Shown in pieces: positions 50,992 through 61,119 of a stretch of 64,000 bases of DNA. The DNA is from Nonomuraea gerenzanensis (GTDB lineage Bacteria; Actinomycetota; Actinomycetes; Streptosporangiales; Streptosporangiaceae), in assembly GCF_020215645.1 (NCBI RefSeq), contig NZ_CP084058.1, forward strand, positions 8,680,001 to 8,744,000, in the 5' to 3' direction. Each line of letters opens with the position of its first letter. The stretch's first letter is position 1. The notes beneath the pieces are model-generated. The model was given only the letters and a program-made list of their open reading frames with translations, did not search any database and was not told the DNA's origin. A program made the translations under genes and the position numbers.

Positions 50992-52965
50992 GTGCCGGAC
51001 TCCCATCTCCCACCAGTGGACACCCTGCTCAGCATCGCGGTCGGCGCTCTGGGCGGGAGCGAGCGGCAGGGCCAGCTCACCATGGTCCGGGCCGTGCAGC
51101 AGGCCATCGACGACGAGGAGCACCTGGCCGTCCAGGCGGGCACCGGCACCGGCAAGTCCCTGGCCTACCTCGTGCCCTCGATCCGGCACGCCATGGACAG
51201 CGACACCCCCGTCGTCATCTCCACCGCCACCATCGCGCTGCAGCGCCAGCTCGTCGACCGCGACCTGCCCCGGCTGTCGGAGGCCCTGGCCAAGGAGCTG
51301 CCGCACGAGCCGACGTTCGCCATCCTGAAGGGCCGGCGCAACTACCTGTGCCGCTACAAGGCGACGGCGGGCTGGCCCGAGGAGGACGAGCAGGACCAGC
51401 TCTTCGACCCGCGCGAGGTGAGCGCCACCGGCCGCATGGTGCAGCGCATCCAGGAGTGGGCCGAGGAGACCGAGACCGGCGACCGCGACGAGCTGGTGCC
51501 GGGCGTCAGCGAGCAGGCGTGGCGCCAGTTCTCCGTCAGCGCCCAGGAGTGCCTGGGCGCCAACCGCTGTCCCAGCGGCGCCGAGTGCTTCGCCGAGCTG
51601 GCCCGGGCGCGGGCCGGCGAGGTCGACGTCGTCGTCACCAACCACGCGCTGCTGGCCATCGACGCCATGGGCGACCTGCCGGTCCTGCCCGAGCACGACG
51701 TGGTGGTCGTCGACGAGGCCCACGAGCTGGCCGACCGCGTCACCTCCGTGGTCACCAGCGAGCTGTCGGAGGCGTCCGTCATGCTCGCCGTCCGCCGGGT
51801 CGGCCGCCTGATCGACCAGCCCGTCGCCGACCAGCTCATGGAGGCCGGCGAGGACCTCAAGGCGCTGCTGGCCGCCGCCCCGCCCGGCCGCATCGACGAC
51901 CTGCCGCAGGTGCTCGGCCTCACCCTGCAGCTCATCCGCGACACCGCCTGGCGCTGCATCACCGCCATGGGCCCGCGCAACGCCGACAAGGACGACCCCG
52001 ACAAGGCCGGCCAGCGCAAGGCCGCGTTCACCGCGCTCGACGAGGTGCACGACACGGCGGTGCGCATGCTCGACGCCTACGGCCACGCCTCCGAGGCCGA
52101 CCGGGCCGAGGTCGTCTGGCTCGACGCCGGCACCGACCGCCGCCCGCCCTCCCTCCGCGTCGCGCCGCTGAGCGTGGCCGGCATGCTGCGCGACAAGCTG
52201 TTCGGCGAACGCACGGTGGTCCTCACCTCCGCCACGCTGGCGCTCGGCGGCACGTTCGACGCGCTGGCCGCCCAGTGGGGGCTCACCGAGGGCAAGTGGC
52301 AGGGCATGGACGTCGGCTCCCCGTTCAACCACCCCCGCGCCGGCATCCTCTACGTCGCCAAGCACCTCCCCCAGCCCGGCCGCGACGGGCTGCCGCAGCA
52401 GTACCTCGACGAGATCACCGAGCTCATCGAGGCCGCCGGCGGCCGCACCCTCGGCCTGTTCTCCTCCATGCGCGCCGCCAAGGCCGCCACCGAGGCGCTG
52501 CGCGACCGCCTGGACGTGCCGCTCCTGTGCCAGGGCGACGACTCCACGATGCTCCTGGTCAAGCAGTTCGCCGAGGACGAGCCGACCTGCCTGTTCGGCA
52601 CGCTGTCGCTCTGGCAGGGCGTGGACGTCCCCGGCCCGTCCCTGCGCCTGGTCATCATCGACCGCGTCCCCTTCCCCCGCCCCGACGACCCGCTCACCTC
52701 GGCCCGCCAGCGCCACGTGGCGGCCAGGGGCGGCAACGGCTTCATGGCGGTGGCGGCCAACCACGCCGCCCTCCTCCTCGCCCAGGGCGCCGGCCGCCTC
52801 CTGCGCGCCCAGGACGACAAGGGCGTCATCGCCGTCCTCGACCCCCGCCTGGCCACGGCCCGCTACAGCGGCTTCCTGCTGAACTCCCTGCCCCCGTTCT
52901 GGCGCACCACGGACCCGGCCATCCCCCGCGCCGCCCTCAAACGCCTGGCCACCGACCCCTCCTGA
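50992..52965 (+). CDS. DinG-family ATP-dependent DNA helicase with Fe-S cluster
   Basis: A 657-residue XPD/DinG-type helicase. Walker A is AGTGTGKS (49-56) and the Walker B box is DEAH (241-244). Four cysteines at 120, 187, 193 and 199 (YLCRYK, QECLGANRCPSGAECF) should bind a 4Fe-4S cluster. Late motifs QGVDVPGPSLRLVIIDRVPF and QGAGRLLR complete the helicase core. It unwinds DNA and may act on R-loops, D-loops or G-quadruplexes. TAGCGT (50978-50983) lies eight bases before GTG 50992, which fits a leaderless start. Confidence 0.9.
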   Translation: MPDSHLPPVDTLLSIAVGALGGSERQGQLTMVRAVQQAIDDEEHLAVQAGTGTGKSLAYLVPSIRHAMDSDTPVVISTATIALQRQLVDRDLPRLSEALAKELPHEPTFAILKGRRNYLCRYKATAGWPEEDEQDQLFDPREVSATGRMVQRIQEWAEETETGDRDELVPGVSEQAWRQFSVSAQECLGANRCPSGAECFAELARARAGEVDVVVTNHALLAIDAMGDLPVLPEHDVVVVDEAHELADRVTSVVTSELSEASVMLAVRRVGRLIDQPVADQLMEAGEDLKALLAAAPPGRIDDLPQVLGLTLQLIRDTAWRCITAMGPRNADKDDPDKAGQRKAAFTALDEVHDTAVRMLDAYGHASEADRAEVVWLDAGTDRRPPSLRVAPLSVAGMLRDKLFGERTVVLTSATLALGGTFDALAAQWGLTEGKWQGMDVGSPFNHPRAGILYVAKHLPQPGRDGLPQQYLDEITELIEAAGGRTLGLFSSMRAAKAATEALRDRLDVPLLCQGDDSTMLLVKQFAEDEPTCLFGTLSLWQGVDVPGPSLRLVIIDRVPFPRPDDPLTSARQRHVAARGGNGFMAVAANHAALLLAQGAGRLLRAQDDKGVIAVLDPRLATARYSGFLLNSLPPFWRTTDPAIPRAALKRLATDPS

Positions 52966-52969
52966 CCCC

Positions 52970-53006
52970 CTCCGCCGCCCGGCGTGCCCGCCGGGGCGGG
53001 GCGGAG
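52970..53006 (+). terminator. DinG gene terminator hairpin
   Basis: An outer pair CTCCGCC/GGCGGAG encloses CCCGGCG/CGCCGGG around a TGCC loop, beginning six bases after the dinG stop. From there to 53174 I see no gene. Confidence 0.6.
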
Positions 53007-53174
53007 TGACGCGGGGGCGCTGGAACGGCGGCGCGGCGGTGCAGGCGTGCGGCGCGGTGAGCGCGACGCGAGAGGCGAGTCCGCCCACGGAACCCGGCCC
53101 ACCATGCGCCGTAACGAAGGCCGGCCCCGTGCGGGTCTAGAAGCGTCCCCCTGGAGGCCCCCAGCCCCGCACGG

Positions 53175-53200
53175 CGGCAGGCGCCCAAGCCCGCCTGCCG
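53175..53200. terminator. Hairpin terminator of the aro/SGNH operon
   Basis: CGGCAGGCG (53175-53183) and CGCCTGCCG (53192-53200) pair perfectly around an eight-base loop, 13 bases past the stop of the SGNH hydrolase gene. Confidence 0.65.
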
Positions 53201-53213
53201 TAAACCATAGAAC

Positions 53214-53969
53214 TCACGACCACGGGGCGAGATCGGGCCGCTTCGGCGACAGCCCATCCCCCGAGGACACCCCCCGGAGCCGCCGGGACACCCACGGCAC
53301 CAGATGCTCGCGCAACCACTGAGCATCCTCCCGCCGCCGCGCCCGCGGATCCACCGCCCGGTCCGGCCACTCCTTGCGCCAGTCCTCGAACGGCACCCCC
53401 AGCACATCGAGCACCCGAGCCGCCACCAGCCGATGCCCGTCCTCGTTCATGTGCAGCCGGTCCGGGGCCCACGCCCGCCAGTCGCGCAGCCCCTGCATCG
53501 ACCACTGATCGACGAGCCGGCACCCGTACAGGTCGGCGATCGACCGCAGATGCAGGTAGAACACCGCGAACCGCCCCCGCAACCGCCGCATCAGCGGCGT
53601 GTCCCGCGGATCCACCCCCGTGAACAGCACCACCTCCGCCCCGCACCCCCGCAGGTCGCGGACGGCGCGGGCGAGCTTCTTCGCCATCACGTCCGGATCG
53701 CTGCCGGGCCGCAGCAGGTCGTTCCCGCCGGCGCAGAAGCTGATCAGGTCGGGTGCCATGTCGACGGCCAGCGGCACCTGCTCGGCCACGATCTGGTCGA
53801 GCAGTTTGCCGCGTACGGCGAGGTTGGCGTAGCGGAAGGCGGGCTCGTCGGCGGCGAGCCGCTCGGCCACCCGGTCGGCCCAGCCACGGTAGTGCCCGTC
53901 CGGCCCGGGATCGTTCAGTCCTTCTGTGAAGCTGTCGCCCAGGGCGACGAAGGACTTGTAGTGCCTCAT
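53214..53969 (-). CDS. SGNH/GDSL hydrolase
   Basis: A 251-residue esterase of the SGNH group: [10 protein letters not shown] (Ser nucleophile), [24 protein letters not shown] (block III Asn) and [15 protein letters not shown] (Asp-x-x-His). No signal peptide, so it is probably cytosolic. ATG 53969 overlaps the aroQ stop by four bases, so it is the last gene of the shikimate operon. It has no known role in that pathway. The frame beyond 53969 is aroQ antisense space. Confidence 0.9.
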   Translation of the reverse strand: MRHYKSFVALGDSFTEGLNDPGPDGHYRGWADRVAERLAADEPAFRYANLAVRGKLLDQIVAEQVPLAVDMAPDLISFCAGGNDLLRPGSDPDVMAKKLARAVRDLRGCGAEVVLFTGVDPRDTPLMRRLRGRFAVFYLHLRSIADLYGCRLVDQWSMQGLRDWRAWAPDRLHMNEDGHRLVAARVLDVLGVPFEDWRKEWPDRAVDPRARRREDAQWLREHLVPWVSRRLRGVSSGDGLSPKRPDLAPWS

Positions 53970-54400
53970 GAGGTGGTGTTCATCTCCGAAATAGCATGCA
54001 GCGCAAGGACGTACGACTGTAGTCCGAACCCGGCGATGGTGCCCGTCGCCACCCCGGCCACGACGGAGGTATGGCGAAACTCTTCCCTGGCCGCGGGGTT
54101 GGAGATGTGCACCTCGATGAGCGGCGCGGTGCGCTGGGCGATGGCGTCGCGCAGGGCGTAGGAGTAGTGGGTGAAGGCGGCCGGGTTGAGCACGACCGGG
54201 ATCCGCCCGTCGCACGCCTCGTGGATCCAGCCGATCAGCTCGGCCTCGGAGTCGGTCTGGCGCACCTCGACGTCGTGGCCGAGCTTCCCGCCGGTCTCGC
54301 GGCAGAGGTCGACGAGGTCCTCGTACGTGTCGGCGCCGTAGATGGACGGCTCCCGCTTGCCGAGCCGGCCCAGGTTGGGCCCGTTGAGCACGAGGATCAT
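53966..54400 (-). CDS. aroQ: 3-dehydroquinate dehydratase, type II
   Basis: A 144-residue type II dehydroquinase, third step of the shikimate pathway. Diagnostic blocks are [20 protein letters not shown] (with the catalytic Tyr), [30 protein letters not shown] and the catalytic His in that last block. Four-base overlaps join it to aroB upstream and the SGNH gene downstream. Confidence 0.95.
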   Translation of the reverse strand: MILVLNGPNLGRLGKREPSIYGADTYEDLVDLCRETGGKLGHDVEVRQTDSEAELIGWIHEACDGRIPVVLNPAAFTHYSYALRDAIAQRTAPLIEVHISNPAAREEFRHTSVVAGVATGTIAGFGLQSYVLALHAISEMNTTS

Positions 54401-55470
54401 GCGGAGATCTCCTTGTAGGCGGCTTCGAGCAGCTCTTCCGCGGGGCCTTCGAGGCGGCCCGGCCTGGCCAGGTCGTCGAGCACGACGAACCGCTGCTTGG
54501 CCCCGCGGTTCTTCTTGTCCAGGCGCATGTGGTCGCGCAGCCGCGGCCAGGCGTCGGCCGCGTAGGTGATGGGCAGGCCGACGCCGGTCAGGATGGCGCG
54601 GGTGCGGGCGACGACGTCGGCGCGGCCGGCCAGCCTGGACAGCTCGGCGGCGTAGACCATGCCGATGGCGACGGCCTCGCCGTGGCGGATGCCGTAGTGC
54701 CGGTCGCGTTCGATGGCGTGGGCGAGCGTGTGGCCGTAGTTGAGGATCTCGCGCAGGCCGGCCTCGCGCAGGTCGGCGCCCACGACGTCGGCCTTGACCT
54801 GGATCTTGCGCTCGATCAGCTCGCGGGTGTGGGGGCCGTCGGGACGGGTGGCGGCCTCCGGGTCCTCCTCGATGAGCCGCAGGATCTCCGGGTCGGCGAT
54901 GAAGCCGCCCTTGATGATCTCGGCCAGGCCGGCGACGTAGTCGGCCTTCGGCATGCCGGCCAGTGTGGACAGCTCACACAGCACGCCGGCGGGCGGCAGG
55001 AAGGTGCCGACGAGGTTCTTGCCCTCGGGCGTGTCGATGCCGTTCTTGCCGCCGACCGCCGCGTCGACCATGGCCAGCAGCGTCGTGGGCACCAGCACCA
55101 CCTGCACGCCGCGCAGCCACGTGGCCGCCACGAACCCCGCCAGGTCCGTCGTCGCGCCCCCGCCCACGCCCACCACGGCGTCGGAGCGGGTGACGCCGTG
55201 GCGGCCCAGCTCGGACCAGAGCCGCGCGGCCACCTCGACGGTCTTGGCCTGCTCGCCGTCGGGCACGGGCAGCTCGACGACCTCGTAGCCGGCCTCGGAC
55301 AGCGCCGCGCGCACCGGCCGGGTGATCTCCGGCAGGGTCTCGGGGCCGATCACCGCTACGGTGCGCACGCCGGGCTTGAGCAGCGTGGGCAGCTCGGCCA
55401 GCACGCCGGTGCCGACCACCACGTCGTACGGGCTGTCGCCGCGCACCTGGATCCTCGTCGCGGCCGTCAT
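54397..55470 (-). CDS. aroB: 3-dehydroquinate synthase
   Basis: A 357-residue NAD- and metal-dependent enzyme that makes 3-dehydroquinate from DAHP. It has [20 protein letters not shown] for [21 protein letters not shown], and metal ligands in [17 protein letters not shown] and [10 protein letters not shown]. Four-base overlaps link it to aroK and aroQ. Confidence 0.96.
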   Translation of the reverse strand: MTAATRIQVRGDSPYDVVVGTGVLAELPTLLKPGVRTVAVIGPETLPEITRPVRAALSEAGYEVVELPVPDGEQAKTVEVAARLWSELGRHGVTRSDAVVGVGGGATTDLAGFVAATWLRGVQVVLVPTTLLAMVDAAVGGKNGIDTPEGKNLVGTFLPPAGVLCELSTLAGMPKADYVAGLAEIIKGGFIADPEILRLIEEDPEAATRPDGPHTRELIERKIQVKADVVGADLREAGLREILNYGHTLAHAIERDRHYGIRHGEAVAIGMVYAAELSRLAGRADVVARTRAILTGVGLPITYAADAWPRLRDHMRLDKKNRGAKQRFVVLDDLARPGRLEGPAEELLEAAYKEISA

Positions 55471-55967
55471 TCGGGCAGCCCCCTCACGATCTCGTCGGCG
55501 AGCTCCTCGGGCTCCCGCTTGTCGGTCGCCACGGTGACCACGGCCAGCCGCTCGTAGACGGGCCGCCGCTCCTCCATGAGCTTCTTGAGCTGGCTGCGCG
55601 GGTTGAGCACCAGCAGCGGCCTGGCCGCCGCGAGCCCGACCCGCTGCACCGCGTCGGACAGCCCGACCTGGAGGTAGACGACGTGCTGACCGGCGAGCAG
55701 CGCCTGCGTCTCCTCGTGCAGCACGGCGCCGCCGCCGAGCGCCAGGATGCCGTCGTGCTCGGCCAGCGCGCGGCGTACGGCCTCGTGCTCCAGCTCGCGG
55801 AAGCGGGCCTCGCCGTCCTCGACGAAGATGTCGGCGACGGGCTTGCCCGCCACGGCCTCGACGTCGGCGTCGGTGTCGCGGAAGCCGAGCCCGAGCCGCT
55901 CGGCGAGCAGCCGCCCGAGCGTGCTCTTGCCGGACCCGGGCGGGCCGATCAGCACAGCGCGTGTCAT
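55467..55967 (-). CDS. aroK: Shikimate kinase
   Basis: A 166-residue kinase that phosphorylates shikimate with ATP. Walker A is [12 protein letters not shown], the substrate region is [19 protein letters not shown] with RFRELE, and LALGGGAVL is the glycine-rich lid base. Four-base overlaps with aroC and aroB. Confidence 0.95.
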   Translation of the reverse strand: MTRAVLIGPPGSGKSTLGRLLAERLGLGFRDTDADVEAVAGKPVADIFVEDGEARFRELEHEAVRRALAEHDGILALGGGAVLHEETQALLAGQHVVYLQVGLSDAVQRVGLAAARPLLVLNPRSQLKKLMEERRPVYERLAVVTVATDKREPEELADEIVRGLPE

Positions 55968-57145
55968 TTGATCACCATGGAAGAGAGGTAGCCGGACAGG
56001 TTGCGGGCGACTTCCTCGACGGAGTCACCGCCGAACTTCTCGATCGCCGCGTCGGCCAGCACCAGCGCGACCATCGCCTCGGCCACGATGCCCGCCGCCG
56101 GGACGGCGCACACGTCGGAGCGCTCGTGGTGGGCCTTGGCGGCCTCGCCGGTCTTGACGTCGATCGTGGCCAGCGCCCTGGGAACGGTGGAGATCGGCTT
56201 CATCGCGGCGCTGACCCGCAGGACCTCGCCGTTGGTCATGCCGCCCTCGACGCCGCCCGCGCGGTTGGTGATGCGGCGCACGCCGTCGTCATCGGTGTAC
56301 TCGATCTCGTCGTGGGCGCGGGAGCCGGGCCTGCGCGCGGTCTCGAAGCCGTCGCCGACCGCCACGCCCTTGATCGCCTGGATGCCCATGAGCGCGGCGG
56401 CCAGCCGGGAGTCGAGCCTGCGGTCCCAGTGCGTGTAGCTGCCCAGGCCAGGCGGCAGGCCGTAGGCGAGGACCTCGACGACGCCGCCCAGCGTGTCGCC
56501 GTCCTTGTGGGCCTTGTCGATCACGGCGACCATCGCGGCGCTGCCCTCGGCGTCGGCGCAGCGGACCGGGTCGTCGTCGATCCTGCCCAGGTCGCCGGGG
56601 CCCGGCAGGGTCTCGGCCGGGGTGCGGGCGCCGCCGATCTCGGTCACGTGGCTGATGATGTCGACGCCGAGCGCCTGCTTCAGGAAGCGCCTGGCGACCT
56701 CGCCCAGCGCCACCCGGGCGGCGGTCTCACGGGCGCTGGCCCGGTCGAGGACGTTGCGGGCGTCGTCGAAGCCGTACTTCTGCATGCCCGCCAGGTCGGC
56801 GTGGCCGGGGCGGGGGCGGGACCTGGGGGCGTTGCGCGCCAGGCCCTCCAGCTCGGCCGGGTCGACCGGATCGGCCGACATGACCTTCTCCCACTTGGGC
56901 CACTCGGTGTTGCCGACGCGGATCGCGACCGGGCTGCCCATCGTGTGCCCGTGGCGGACGCCGCCGACGATCGTCACCTCGTCCTGCTCGAACTTCATCC
57001 GCGCGCCGCGCCCGTATCCGAGCCTGCGGCGGCGCAGGGCCTCGTCGATGGCGGCCGTGGTCACCTCTACCCCGGCCGGCAGGCCTTCGAGGATGGCGAC
57101 GAGTTCGGGCCCGTGGGACTCTCCGGCGGTCAACCAGCGCAACAT
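55964..57145 (-). CDS. aroC: Chorismate synthase
   Basis: A 393-residue FMN-dependent enzyme giving chorismate from EPSP. Marks: [19 protein letters not shown] at the N-terminus, [53 protein letters not shown] and [19 protein letters not shown]. It is the first gene of the tightly overlapped aro run. A prepilin peptidase gene ends 43 bases upstream. Confidence 0.96.
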   Translation of the reverse strand: MLRWLTAGESHGPELVAILEGLPAGVEVTTAAIDEALRRRRLGYGRGARMKFEQDEVTIVGGVRHGHTMGSPVAIRVGNTEWPKWEKVMSADPVDPAELEGLARNAPRSRPRPGHADLAGMQKYGFDDARNVLDRASARETAARVALGEVARRFLKQALGVDIISHVTEIGGARTPAETLPGPGDLGRIDDDPVRCADAEGSAAMVAVIDKAHKDGDTLGGVVEVLAYGLPPGLGSYTHWDRRLDSRLAAALMGIQAIKGVAVGDGFETARRPGSRAHDEIEYTDDDGVRRITNRAGGVEGGMTNGEVLRVSAAMKPISTVPRALATIDVKTGEAAKAHHERSDVCAVPAAGIVAEAMVALVLADAAIEKFGGDSVEEVARNLSGYLSSMVIK

Positions 57146-57188
57146 GCGTACAAGTCTTCCATGTACGGCCCAGTGAGATGTCCCTCGG

Positions 57189-57818
57189 TCACGATGCGAG
57201 ACAGAGTGTCGGAAGTGTTCCGAGCAGCATGAAGGTGCCGAAGGGGAACTGGGTGTGCCTGGTGCCGCGTCCGGTCGCCAGCAGGGAGACCGCGTACAGC
57301 GCGCCGAGCAGCTGCCCGCAGAAGGCGGCCGCCACCAGGGCCTGCCAGCTCATCGCGGCGGCGGCCATGCCGATCAGCCCGGCGATCTTGACGTCGCCGA
57401 GCCCCATCGCCTCCGGCCTGGCGAGCCACAGCACCCCGTACACCGCCGCCAGCACCGCTCCACCGGCCAGCGCCCTGGGCAGCTCCCCTGTGGGGAGCAG
57501 CGCCAGCGCCGTGATCGGGTACGCCGGCAGCGTGATCGCGTCGGGCAGCGTGCTGGTACGCCAGTCGATGACGGCCAGCGCGACGGCGATCACGGCGAAG
57601 CACACGTACGGCGGCCCGGCCCGCCACGCCACCAGCCCGGCCACGGCGGCGCTGACCAGCTCGAGGGCGGGCCAGCCGCGGGTGTCGCCGGGTGCGGCGT
57701 AGGAGGCGGCCAGAGCCCGGATGCGGTCTCCGCAGACCAGGCCGGCGAGCGCCATGAGTGCGACCACCCGGCCGACGCTAACCGCGCCGGCCCGCCGGCC
57801 GCGCCCCGCCATACGCAC
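57189..57818 (-). CDS. Prepilin peptidase (A24 family)
   Basis: A 209-residue integral membrane aspartyl peptidase. [14 protein letters not shown] carries the first catalytic Asp and [13 protein letters not shown] is the GxGD motif with the second. About six helices. It cleaves leaders of type IV pilin-like proteins in the membrane. No pilin genes are nearby, but its place before aroC is seen in related actinomycetes. A dyad GCCATAC-N7-GTATGGC at 57808-57828 covers the start. Confidence 0.87.
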   Translation of the reverse strand: MRMAGRGRRAGAVSVGRVVALMALAGLVCGDRIRALAASYAAPGDTRGWPALELVSAAVAGLVAWRAGPPYVCFAVIAVALAVIDWRTSTLPDAITLPAYPITALALLPTGELPRALAGGAVLAAVYGVLWLARPEAMGLGDVKIAGLIGMAAAAMSWQALVAAAFCGQLLGALYAVSLLATGRGTRHTQFPFGTFMLLGTLPTLCLAS

Positions 57819-57828
57819 CCGGTATGGC
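57808..57828. promoter_or_regulatory. Dyad over the prepilin peptidase start
   Basis: GCCATAC and GTATGGC form a perfect seven-base inverted repeat with a seven-base spacer that includes the start codon region. It may be an operator or a start-masking hairpin. Confidence 0.35.
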
Positions 57829-57841
57829 AGGTGGTCCTGCC

Positions 57842-58375
57842 TCAGCGGCGGCGCGAGAACCAGCGGCGCTTGCGTGGCGCGGCCTCGACCCTGGCCACGG
57901 TCACGCCGTCCAGCTCGCTCACGGTGCCGGACTCGACGGCGGCGAGCGCCGCCAGCACCTCACCTTCGATCACGAACTGCACCGGCCCTGCCACGTCCAC
58001 CACGACCGCCGCCGCCCCCTCCTGCACGGCGGCCTGACAGACCTGCAGCGTGGTGGCCTGGATCGGGCGCGCGTCGGGGCGCCACCGGGTGAGCGCCTCC
58101 GTGCCGGTGAACCCGAGCACCGCCTGCCGGCCGTCCTGCCCGACGAGCTTGGGCAGCGCCATCTCGCTCTCCTTCTCCTGCCGCAGCCCGTGCTCCCCCA
58201 CCTCGGACTCGGTCAGCAACGCCACCACGGGCACCAGCAGGCGGGCACCGCCGAGCGCGTTCAGCACCTCGGCGGGGCCGGCCGTGCCGTCCTGGTAGGC
58301 GGCCAGCGCGGCGGCGACGGCTGGGGCGGGGCTGCCGTCGTCGTTGGGGTCGAGGGGTTGCGGAATGCTCGGCAC
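57842..58375 (-). CDS. SseB family protein
   Basis: A 177-residue SseB-like protein. It begins PSIPQPLDPNDDGSPAPA and contains LLVPVVALLTE, LVGQDGRQAVLGFTGTEAL and VVVDVAGPVQFVIEGEVL, the usual SseB_N pattern. Function in actinobacteria is unknown. GTG 58375 lies eight bases after TAGTCT, indicating a leaderless message, so the frame open to 58459 is not used. The C-terminus is very basic. Confidence 0.82.
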   Translation of the reverse strand: MPSIPQPLDPNDDGSPAPAVAAALAAYQDGTAGPAEVLNALGGARLLVPVVALLTESEVGEHGLRQEKESEMALPKLVGQDGRQAVLGFTGTEALTRWRPDARPIQATTLQVCQAAVQEGAAAVVVDVAGPVQFVIEGEVLAALAAVESGTVSELDGVTVARVEAAPRKRRWFSRRR

Positions 58376-58439
58376 AGCGTCCGAGACTACCCGCGCCCGC
58401 CACCGCCCCCGATCCCGACCGCCCGCCCGTCCGCTCCCT

Positions 58440-59465
58440 TCAGCACTCGTCGCCATCACCGAGTCTGGCCCGGATCGCGTGCACCGCCGCGCCCAGCACG
58501 GGCGGCACGGTGATGACGATCACCACGGCGTCGGTGATCCGCTCGGCCGCCGCGTCCAGCACCAGCCAGCCGAGCAGCGGCGCGAGCACGGTCCACGCCC
58601 GCAGATCCGATCGCACGACCCAGCGCAGGCATCGCACGGCCGCCCGCCGGACCGCGGCCGCGGGTCCCGCCGCAGCCGAACGCCCGACCGCAGCGGAGCG
58701 CCCGACCGCGACTGACGCGAGGGCGGCTCGCCGACGCAGCGTCAGCGCCATGCGCGGCATGCCGACGATGAGCGCGAACGCGAAGCGCGCCCGGCTGCCG
58801 CGACCGGGCAGCACGAGCAGCTCGCCCAGCCATTCCTCCAGCCACCTGGCCCTGACCACCGTGGGCAGCATGACCGCACCCACCGTGATGGCCCCGAAGC
58901 AGACCTGGGCACCGCCGAGCCCCGACAGGTTCGCCATGGCCAGCCGCCGCAGCTCCGCCTCGACCTCCGTCAGCCCCAGCCGGCGCGCGACGGGTGCGAC
59001 GACGTCCAGGGTCTCCTGGGATTTCACCCGCTGCCTGGCCTCGGGCAGACCGCTGATCGTGCGCTGGTTGTGCAGCCGGTCGGCGAGCTTGAGCAGGAGC
59101 ACGCGCCTGTCCGTCGCGGTGGGCCAATCGGGAGGTCTGCGCGCGGCATCATCCAGAATCTCCATGCCGCGCACCAGGCTCGTGACCGGCTCGCCGAACT
59201 CGGCGGCCAGTTCCTCCTCCGAACAGGACGTGTCGTCCAGCACGTCGTGGAGCAGCGCCGCACATAACATCTCGTGGTTCGCATCAAGCTCAGCCAGAAT
59301 CACGGCAACCGCGACCGGATGGGTGATGTAAGGACTCCCGTCCCGCCGGAGCTGCCCGTTGTGCCAGCGCTCGGCCACCTCGTACGCCCGCCGCACCAGC
59401 CTCAGCTGCTCACCACTCAGCGAGCCACCGACGACCTTCAGCAGCGGCTGGAGGTACCCGCTCAC
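58440..59465 (-). CDS. RelA/SpoT-type HD domain protein with membrane tail
   Basis: A 341-residue protein with the ppGpp-hydrolase-type HD domain: RRDGSPYITHPVAVAVILAE, ALLHDVLDDTSCSEEELAAEFG and LLKLADRLHNQRT. The usual HDxxED reads HDVLDD (Glu to Asp). The synthetase, TGS and ACT domains of Rel are absent. The C-terminal half has hydrophobic segments (LLGWLVLDAAAERITDAVVI), so it is probably membrane-bound. GTG 59465 overlaps the PadR stop by four bases. It may hydrolyse (p)ppGpp or a related nucleotide. Confidence 0.8.
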   Translation of the reverse strand: MSGYLQPLLKVVGGSLSGEQLRLVRRAYEVAERWHNGQLRRDGSPYITHPVAVAVILAELDANHEMLCAALLHDVLDDTSCSEEELAAEFGEPVTSLVRGMEILDDAARRPPDWPTATDRRVLLLKLADRLHNQRTISGLPEARQRVKSQETLDVVAPVARRLGLTEVEAELRRLAMANLSGLGGAQVCFGAITVGAVMLPTVVRARWLEEWLGELLVLPGRGSRARFAFALIVGMPRMALTLRRRAALASVAVGRSAAVGRSAAAGPAAAVRRAAVRCLRWVVRSDLRAWTVLAPLLGWLVLDAAAERITDAVVIVITVPPVLGAAVHAIRARLGDGDEC

Positions 59466-59791
59466 GGCAACCCCACCACCCACCCCGGCACCCGCTGCCT
59501 ACGCGCCCGGTAAGCCCTGGCGATCGCCTCCCGCGCCTCCTGCGCCCCGTCGGTCGTCACCCGGTAGTACCGGCGGCGCGGACGCCCCTCCGCCACGTGC
59601 GCCTCAGGATCCTCCCACCGGCTCTCCACCCACCCGATCTGCTCCAGCCGGGCCAGGATGGGGTACAGCGTCCCGCTGGGCAGGCCGGCGAGCTCGCACA
59701 GCTCCAGCCCGTAACGCTCACGCAGGGGATCGTCCAGAAAGGCCCGCAGGACCGCCTGCGTCGGCATGGTCATCCGTAACCCGGCCCGCAT
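59462..59791 (-). CDS. PadR family transcriptional regulator
   Basis: A 109-residue winged-helix regulator: TMPTQAVLRAFLDDPLRERY, LPSGTLYPILARLEQIGWVE and RPRRRYYRVTTDGAQEAREA. ATG 59791 is the family-like start. The frame further upstream is not coding. CTAC-ATAG-GTAG at 59802-59813 just upstream may be its own operator. It is translationally coupled to the HD protein and probably controls it. Confidence 0.87.
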   Translation of the reverse strand: MRAGLRMTMPTQAVLRAFLDDPLRERYGLELCELAGLPSGTLYPILARLEQIGWVESRWEDPEAHVAEGRPRRRYYRVTTDGAQEAREAIARAYRARRQRVPGWVVGLP

Positions 59792-59801
59792 GTCTCGAAC
59801 T

Positions 59802-59813
59802 CTACATAGGTAG
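59802..59813. promoter_or_regulatory. PadR operator candidate
   Basis: CTAC-ATAG-GTAG is an inverted repeat with a four-base spacer, 11 bases upstream of the PadR start and inside its likely promoter. Confidence 0.35.
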
Positions 59814-59870
59814 ACGTACGCGAAACCGTCACCGTACGGCCTGAGCTTCATGACCCCCGGCGAGCCGGCC

Positions 59871-60962
59871 TCAGCCCACGTCGGCGATGGCCGCCACCGG
59901 CCCGCCACCGGACGGCCCCTGGTGCACGGCCGCCACCGACACGAACACCGCCGGATCCCCGGTGACAGCAGCCGCCACCCCACCCACCGCGGCCTTGATC
60001 TGCCGGTGCCAGTGCACGTCGGAGTCGTCGAGCATGATGTTGCGCCGCCCCCGCACCCGCCCCGACGGGTCCGCCTCGCACTTCATGAACACGTTGACCA
60101 GCCGCCCCCCGAGGTCCGACGGGTGCGGGCGCTCGGGCAGCGGGAGGCCGGCGTCGCGGATGGCCTCCCAGATGCCGTCGGCGTCCAGCGCGTCCTTCAT
60201 CACGCTGTGCCCGATGCGGTAGCGCCCGCCGATGCCCCGGACGTTGCCCACCAGCACGATCTGCGCCCGGTCCAGCTCCACGCCGGAGGAGCAGGAGGCG
60301 ACGGAGGAGTACAGCGACAGGTCCTTGTGGATCTGGCCGGCGGACGGCATCTCGATCTCGCCGAGGGCGACGGCGATGCCGAGGGCGGTGGTGGAGTTGG
60401 ACAGGTCCATGGAGGGGCCGGTCTCCTCGATGGCGGTGTCCTGGCCGCGGCTCTTGGCGTCGGTGATGGTGGCCAGGGTGAGCAGCGGGGTCTTGGTCTG
60501 GACGTAGTGCACGTCGCGCGGGTCGTCGATGCCCGCGATCTTCATGGCCTCGCGGACGCCGGCGGCGACCTTCTCGACCATGGCCGGCCGGCCGATGTCC
60601 TCGGGCAGGATGACCTCGCTCATCGCGACGCCGACCGACAGCCGGGGCTCCTCGGAGGCGGGGGCGTCGGCCGTGGTGGCGAAGACGGTGGCGTGCGGGC
60701 TGAGGATGCCGTCGGTGCCGCCGGACCAGACCAGCGGCACGCTCTCCGGCGACGGATGCCCGTGCTCGGCCAGGACCTCGCGGAAGGCGCGGTCGGCGAG
60801 GATGCGGGTGTAGTCGTTGACTCCGCCGTTGCCCTCGGTCTTGCCGATGACGGCCAGCACCCGGTCCGCCTCGATCACGCCGTCGGCGATGAGCCTGGAC
60901 AGGCCGGAGGCGTCGGTGACGCTCTCGATCGGCACCTTGCGCACTTCGATCGGGTCCGGCAT
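59871..60962 (-). CDS. Ring-opening amidohydrolase (barbiturase/cyanuric acid hydrolase family)
   Basis: A 363-residue enzyme of the rare Toblerone-fold family. The three serine-lysine repeats are visible: [15 protein letters not shown] with [21 protein letters not shown] with [14 protein letters not shown], and C-terminal [17 protein letters not shown] with [17 protein letters not shown]. It opens barbiturate or cyanurate rings by hydrolysis. No other pyrimidine- or triazine-breakdown genes are adjacent, so its real substrate is open. Confidence 0.9.
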   Translation of the reverse strand: MPDPIEVRKVPIESVTDASGLSRLIADGVIEADRVLAVIGKTEGNGGVNDYTRILADRAFREVLAEHGHPSPESVPLVWSGGTDGILSPHATVFATTADAPASEEPRLSVGVAMSEVILPEDIGRPAMVEKVAAGVREAMKIAGIDDPRDVHYVQTKTPLLTLATITDAKSRGQDTAIEETGPSMDLSNSTTALGIAVALGEIEMPSAGQIHKDLSLYSSVASCSSGVELDRAQIVLVGNVRGIGGRYRIGHSVMKDALDADGIWEAIRDAGLPLPERPHPSDLGGRLVNVFMKCEADPSGRVRGRRNIMLDDSDVHWHRQIKAAVGGVAAAVTGDPAVFVSVAAVHQGPSGGGPVAAIADVG

Positions 60963-61119
60963 TGCGTACGCCCTTTCTGCTGGCGGCGGGTCCCCACGCT
61001 ACCGAGCCGGCCGGCGGGGTTCATGGTCAATGTGTGCCCAGGAACCCCGCCGGCGATGTCAAGACGCGCTGATCGCGGGCGGCGATCGCGGCACCGGACG
61101 AACGCCATAAAGTCGGACT

